NCBI GenBank assembly: GCA_028283245.1
Contig: JAPYNU010000037.1
Location: forward strand, 1-33,744
Length of the DNA: 33,744 bases
DNA from: Candidatus Aldehydirespirator catecholifindens
Lineage (GTDB): Bacteria; Actinomycetota; Acidimicrobiia; Acidimicrobiales; Aldehydirespiratoraceae
Direction of reading: 5' to 3'
The notes below the pieces were generated by a model. It was given only the letters and a program-made list of their open reading frames with translations. It searched no databases and had not been told where the DNA came from. Positions 30,452 through 33,744 of this stretch are shown in pieces. How positions within the stretch are numbered: the first letter of the stretch is position 1; every line of letters starts with the position of its first letter. The position numbers and the translations under genes are program-made.

Positions 30452-31798
30452 TCAAGAGAGATAGTCGCTTAAGTCAACCGGCGCATATGAAACCCGCTCA
30501 CCGTATTCGCGCCGTTCCCGCTTATAAGTGGCATCAATCCCGACTTTGGTGCTGACACCGCGCTCCTGTGCGATCGGGTCCATCTCGTGGCCCTGCGCGC
30601 CCGCAACCGTAAACACGTCGTCTAGCCAATTCACTCGATTGGTTAGCGCCCAGTGCAGTTCAGAAGGCTGAGTGATGTCAATGTCGCGATCCACCACCAC
30701 TACGTTGCGGATGTTGATGTGTGCAGCTAATGCGGCCATGGCCAAGTTCTTGGGGGTTCCGGGGTTGTTGCGATCGATCTGAATCACGGCCAAGAAACCG
30801 TTGCCATAGGCAGGAATATGCACGTCAGCGGTGCTGTCGATGTGGCGCACGAAACGCCGCAGCAACGGCTCGCGGGGTAACACATTGCCAATGAATACAT
30901 GCTCGTACCAGCCCGGAATGATCGTCTGGAAGATGGGGCTGTGACGCCATGAGATGGTTGTCACTTCGACTGTGGGGCTGTGCCACATCTCGCCGTGATA
31001 GCCGTGGAACTCAGCCAAAGGCCCCTCGTCGGCTCGCACACTGGGACGGATCTGGCCCTCAATCACCAGCTCAGCATGTGCAGGCACGTCCACATCGGTG
31101 CTGACACCGCGACATACTTCCACTGGCTGTTGACGCAATGCACCCGCAATGCACAACTCGTCGATTGTCGTGCGCACCCCGGCAGCGATCATCACCGCCG
31201 GGTCAAGCCCGATGGCAAGCGCCACATCAAACGGTGCGGATGGGTCGGTGCGGCTGCGCATGAACGTTCCGACATCTCGCCATTCGTTGAGGTTGAACCC
31301 CAGCGTGTTGCGGCTCAGCACCAGCATCCGGTTGTATGACAGATTGCCGCGGCTGGTGACCGGGTCTTTGGTCACGCTCACAGCACCGGTAATGAACGCG
31401 CCCCCGTCACCTCGTGAATGCACCGGTATGGGGATGGATGCCAGATCAACGTCCTTGCCGGTGAGGCAGTTATCGTGCCAAGCCGCCGAATCAACCCGTG
31501 CTGGTGCCATCTGGCCGGAGGTCTCCAGAGCCTGACCCATGCGATCCACGACCTGCTCAGGGGCACAGTTAAGGGCCAATGCTGCGGTGCGACGGCTAGT
31601 CACTGCGCCAGAGAAGATCGGCCACGGCGAATCTTTCGGATTTTCAAAGAGTGCTGGTCCGGCATCGTTGCGCTCAAGTGCTGCGGCCACATCGGCTAGC
31701 TCATGCTGCAAGCTCACCGGACGCACCACCCGATTGAGCATCCCCGCAGCTTCGGCGGCGACCATGTAGCTGCGAAGGTCGTTAATCTTGACGTTCAC
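30452..31798 (-). CDS. ubiD: UbiD-family prenyl-FMN-dependent decarboxylase
   Basis: This 448-residue protein begins MNVKINDLRSYMVAAEAAGM (GTG 31798). It shows UbiD family segments 'ENPKDSPWPIFSGAVTSRRT', 'YNRMLVLSRNTLGFNL' (prFMN and metal binding region), 'PLAEFHGYHGEMWHSPTVEV' (containing the E-x-x-x-x-G region) and 'DVHIPAYGNGFLAVIQIDRN'. The family (de)carboxylates aromatic or alpha,beta-unsaturated acids with prenyl-FMN. A length of about 450 residues suggests the broad non-UbiD-proper subgroups; substrate not determined. It is followed by ubiX, forming a cofactor-plus-enzyme operon. Confidence 0.9.
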   Translation of the reverse strand: MNVKINDLRSYMVAAEAAGMLNRVVRPVSLQHELADVAAALERNDAGPALFENPKDSPWPIFSGAVTSRRTAALALNCAPEQVVDRMGQALETSGQMAPARVDSAAWHDNCLTGKDVDLASIPIPVHSRGDGGAFITGAVSVTKDPVTSRGNLSYNRMLVLSRNTLGFNLNEWRDVGTFMRSRTDPSAPFDVALAIGLDPAVMIAAGVRTTIDELCIAGALRQQPVEVCRGVSTDVDVPAHAELVIEGQIRPSVRADEGPLAEFHGYHGEMWHSPTVEVTTISWRHSPIFQTIIPGWYEHVFIGNVLPREPLLRRFVRHIDSTADVHIPAYGNGFLAVIQIDRNNPGTPKNLAMAALAAHINIRNVVVVDRDIDITQPSELHWALTNRVNWLDDVFTVAGAQGHEMDPIAQERGVSTKVGIDATYKRERREYGERVSYAPVDLSDYLS

Positions 31799-31910
31799 CT
31801 AATCCACCCTAACGCCGAGCCGCATCACGGGTGAAGCCGAAACCTCCCGAGCGGATACCCATCAAGTCAAGAATTGATCTTTGCGCTTAACCGCCACTAA
31901 TCTCAGGCTT

Positions 31911-32198
31911 GTGGTGATTGAGTTCCTGACGTTTGAGGTTGCCCCCGACGAGCGCGATCAATGGCTGCGGGTAGAGGAGCAGCATTGGAGCCGCTACCTA
32001 GAGAGCCGCCCTGGTTTCATCGGCAAAGAGATGTGGGTCGGTGATGACCCCGGCAAGATTCACGCAGTGATCCGCTGGGAAACTAAGGCGCACTGGGACA
32101 CCGTTCCTGCCGAAGACGTTGAGGCGGTAGATGAAGCCATGGGCAAGTGGTTCCGCCCGGCCACTCTGCACACCTACCGTGTTATACGTCACAACTAG
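31911..32198 (+). CDS. Antibiotic-biosynthesis-monooxygenase-fold protein (TIGR03792-like)
   Basis: From GTG 31911 the product has 95 residues: 'VVIEFLTFEVAPDERDQWLR', 'SRPGFIGKEMWVGDDPGKIH' and 'VIRWETKAHWDTVPAEDVEA'. This pattern matches the small dimeric alpha/beta-barrel family TIGR03792 related to ABM domains. No function is known; some relatives bind heme or act as monooxygenases. In-frame codons go back to 31881, but family alignment favours the GTG at 31911. Confidence 0.75.
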   Translation: MVIEFLTFEVAPDERDQWLRVEEQHWSRYLESRPGFIGKEMWVGDDPGKIHAVIRWETKAHWDTVPAEDVEAVDEAMGKWFRPATLHTYRVIRHN

Positions 32199-32358
32199 CC
32201 GACTGGTTTGATGGTGCGGAGTGTTGGGGTTGGTTCTCTGTGCCCGATTTGCGTGTGGCTTGTGGTTTGTGTCATGGTCGGGTATGGTAGATGTAAAAGT
32301 TGTTGAAAAGTTGTTGGTAGTGCTGTTCGCGGGTGGCGGTGTTTGCGTTTCTGTATGA

Positions 32359-32377
32359 TGTTAACTAGCCTAGTTAA
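32359..32377. promoter_or_regulatory. Perfect 19-bp palindrome upstream of the surface protein
   Basis: GTTAACTAG-C-CTAGTTAAC is a perfect 9+1+9 palindrome, 26 bp before the start codon. It could be an operator or a 5' UTR hairpin. An extra TAACTAGCCTA half follows it directly. Confidence 0.75.
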
Positions 32378-32380
32378 CTA

Positions 32381-32395
32381 GCCTAATTTTAGGAG
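32381..32395 (+). promoter_or_regulatory. Ribosome binding site next to a CCTAATTTTAGG hairpin
   Basis: CCTAATTTTAGG (32381-32392) is self-complementary and its last bases begin the strong Shine-Dalgarno AGGAGG (32390-32395), 7 nt before ATG 32403. Pairing would partly hide the site, and competition with the upstream palindrome is possible. Confidence 0.5.
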
Positions 32396-32402
32396 GCTTC
32401 TG

Positions 32403-33744
32403 ATGATGAATGGTGTGAGGAGTTTTGTGGGGTTGGCTGTGTCTAATTCCCCCCCCCCCCTTGGTCGCGGTGGTTTAGTTAGTGGTGCGTCCGTTAGGCG
32501 CTGGGGTCGGGTTTGGTGGTGTTGTTTAGTTTCTGTGTTGTTGGCTTCTTTGCTATCTTTTGTGGGTGTTTCATCTGTTTCCGCGCAGTCTGGGCAGCTT
32601 AATCAGTGGTTCACTCAAAGTAATGGTGTGCGGGTGCTGCCGCAGGCGCAGATTGAGTATTCGAATTATCGGGCGGCTTGTACGGGTACGCAGTCTGATG
32701 TGACTCAGGTGCGTTGCGAGATGTCGGCGGATCGTCATTGGGGGTTGCTGGTGCAAGCCAAGAACCCTCTAGACAACAATCGTCCCACGGATTGCGAAGA
32801 ATCTGGCATTAATCCAAGAAGTGGTCATAATTTGAATCCGTTTAGTTTTGAGAGTTCGGGTAATGTGCCGGGGTCTGCGGTTTGCTTGGTTAGGGGTGTT
32901 GCTGATATAAGCCAGCGAAAAGTTCGGTCGGGTTCGGTGCAGCCTGGGGGCAGTTCATCGTATCGGGGTGCTAATTCGACACGGTTCGCTTTGTCTCTTA
33001 TAGCTTATGATGTAAATGGTCGCCCTGTGACCCACTCTAAAACGGAGCCTGCAGCATTCACTGATGGGGTCGCGAAGACCACGAAACGCCCTAGGGTTCA
33101 TGTAGCAAGCATATGTTTCACCACGGGTACTCTTGGTGGGGGAACTGGTGAGCAGTTCTTGCGACGTTTTTTCAGGAATCTTTTGATTCCTGAGGTTAGT
33201 TTTATGTGGTTCTGTGTCAATAATCCTAATGATGAGAGTGTTTCTAGCGCGAACGCGATCACTGATCTACGTGAGTGGGGTAAGAGAGCTAAAGCCGCTA
33301 CGTCGGTTGGTAGCATTAGCGAGGACACGGTTAACAGCGAATCGTCAGTGCCGGATAGCCTGATCGCTAACGTGCGTGGTTACGCAGCCGAAACCTATCA
33401 TGGTCATGCACATGTGAATCGTTGGCGGCGGGTGCTGCTCGCCTTCGGTGAGACCGTGCCTGGGTTCAGTGGCTCGCCTATGACCGTTGCTGAAGCGCAA
33501 ACTTATGCAGACAAAGGCTGGACTCGCTGGAACCCGATCGTCACGATGCTTACTGTGTTGCAAACACCGCAAACAACACAGTCACAGCCACAAAGCGAAA
33601 ACACGGACGTTGTGCCACAAAGCGAAAACACAGACGTTGTGCCACAAAGCGAAAACACTGAGGTTGTGCCACAAAGCGAAAACACAGACGACACACAGCA
33701 GCTAGCGCCGTCTTACACAGTGCCTGCACAGTTGATTACTGATG
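32403..33744 (+). CDS. Secreted surface protein with poly-C tract (partial, runs off the window)
   Basis: This frame is open from ATG 32403 to the window end (447 codons). The N-terminus has a basic region, a long hydrophobic signal ('CCLVSVLLASLLSFVGVSSV') and likely cleavage at SAQS. A novel beta-rich part with several Cys follows, then 'VRGYAAETYHGHAHVNRWRR' and 'MTVAEAQTYADKGWTRWNPI', a module I associate with large Calx-beta surface proteins of acidimicrobia. After it come 9-residue repeats PQSENTDVV. Codon use is T-rich up to about 33360 and GC-richer after it. Twelve C in a row sit upstream of the signal peptide. Confidence 0.8.
   Translation, partial: MMNGVRSFVGLAVSNSPPPLGRGGLVSGASVRRWGRVWWCCLVSVLLASLLSFVGVSSVSAQSGQLNQWFTQSNGVRVLPQAQIEYSNYRAACTGTQSDVTQVRCEMSADRHWGLLVQAKNPLDNNRPTDCEESGINPRSGHNLNPFSFESSGNVPGSAVCLVRGVADISQRKVRSGSVQPGGSSSYRGANSTRFALSLIAYDVNGRPVTHSKTEPAAFTDGVAKTTKRPRVHVASICFTTGTLGGGTGEQFLRRFFRNLLIPEVSFMWFCVNNPNDESVSSANAITDLREWGKRAKAATSVGSISEDTVNSESSVPDSLIANVRGYAAETYHGHAHVNRWRRVLLAFGETVPGFSGSPMTVAEAQTYADKGWTRWNPIVTMLTVLQTPQTTQSQPQSENTDVVPQSENTDVVPQSENTEVVPQSENTDDTQQLAPSYTVPAQLITD
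32449..32460 (+). repeat. Homopolymer of 12 C in the signal region
   Basis: Twelve consecutive C at codons 16-20 of the surface-protein gene encode Pro residues. Slippage by one or two bases would shift frame ahead of the signal peptide and switch the protein off. Confidence 0.9.
33588..33690 (+). repeat. 27-bp tandem repeat, surface protein
   Basis: Three full copies (33588-33614, 33615-33641, 33642-33668) and a partial fourth of a 27-bp unit encode PQSENTDVV or PQSENTEVV. Probably a flexible spacer between domains. Confidence 0.9.

Noticed and set aside
1..33744. General reassignment of TGA to a sense codon
   Set aside because: Several genes (hypF, nadE, znuB, yqeC and others) clearly end at TGA with no conserved continuation, so TGA is a normal stop outside the two candidate genes.

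Overview
The window looks like a chromosome segment of an uncultured high-GC actinomycete, possibly an acidimicrobial or marine/host-associated lineage. This placement is inferred from an actinobacterial-type HD/CCA-enzyme homologue, a type II glutamine synthetase, frequent GTG/TTG starts, Asp/Ser-rich lipoproteins and large Calx-beta-type surface proteins at both window ends. I could not run a database search.

Layout. 1-3157: the end of a Calx-beta surface protein, a broken VapC toxin gene, a large DUF262 + AlbA_2 protein (possible anti-phage function) and a truncated AAA ATPase gene. 3154-6394 (minus): a CooC-type metallochaperone ATPase and the hydrogenase maturation protein HypF. 6567-15208 (plus): a probable operon with a peptide/nickel-type ABC transporter whose second permease and both ATPases are fused, then a DsrE-like protein, two CooC-like ATPases and two small membrane proteins. 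15209-22868: a methyltransferase, a lipoprotein, an HD protein, glnII, nadE, a small helical protein and a sigma-70 factor. 22940-25582: zinc uptake genes (permease, binding protein) and a divergent Fur/Zur repressor, flanked by duplicated pieces of the neighbouring genes. 25710-26874: an orphan antitoxin and a DUF2335 membrane protein with a small partner. 26956-29656: tRNA-Sec, yqeC and an FAD oxidoreductase. 29725-31798: ubiD-ubiX. 31911-33744: a monooxygenase-fold protein and the start of a surface protein with a 12-C homopolymer in its signal region.

Main discovery. Two adjacent genes that automatic callers will truncate or split are best read as selenoproteins. The DsrE-like gene (12543-12920) has an in-frame TGA at 12786 in a U-P-Y context. 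The CooC-like gene (13813-14553) has two in-frame TGAs at 14122 and 14128, giving Sec-Pro-Sec where its paralogue at 3154-3906 has Cys-Thr-Cys; CxC is the metal-binding motif of CooC. In both genes a strong hairpin follows with its apical loop about 19-20 nt after the nearest TGA, as expected for bacterial SECIS elements. The same window carries a tRNA-Sec gene with anticodon UCA and yqeC, a selenium-linked accessory gene. A CooC-type nickel chaperone with a Sec-x-Sec metal site is not something I know to be described. Together with HypF, the second CooC and the Opp/Nik-type transporter, it suggests a selenium-dependent nickel-handling pathway. That function is inference; the reading frames, hairpins and tRNA are directly visible.
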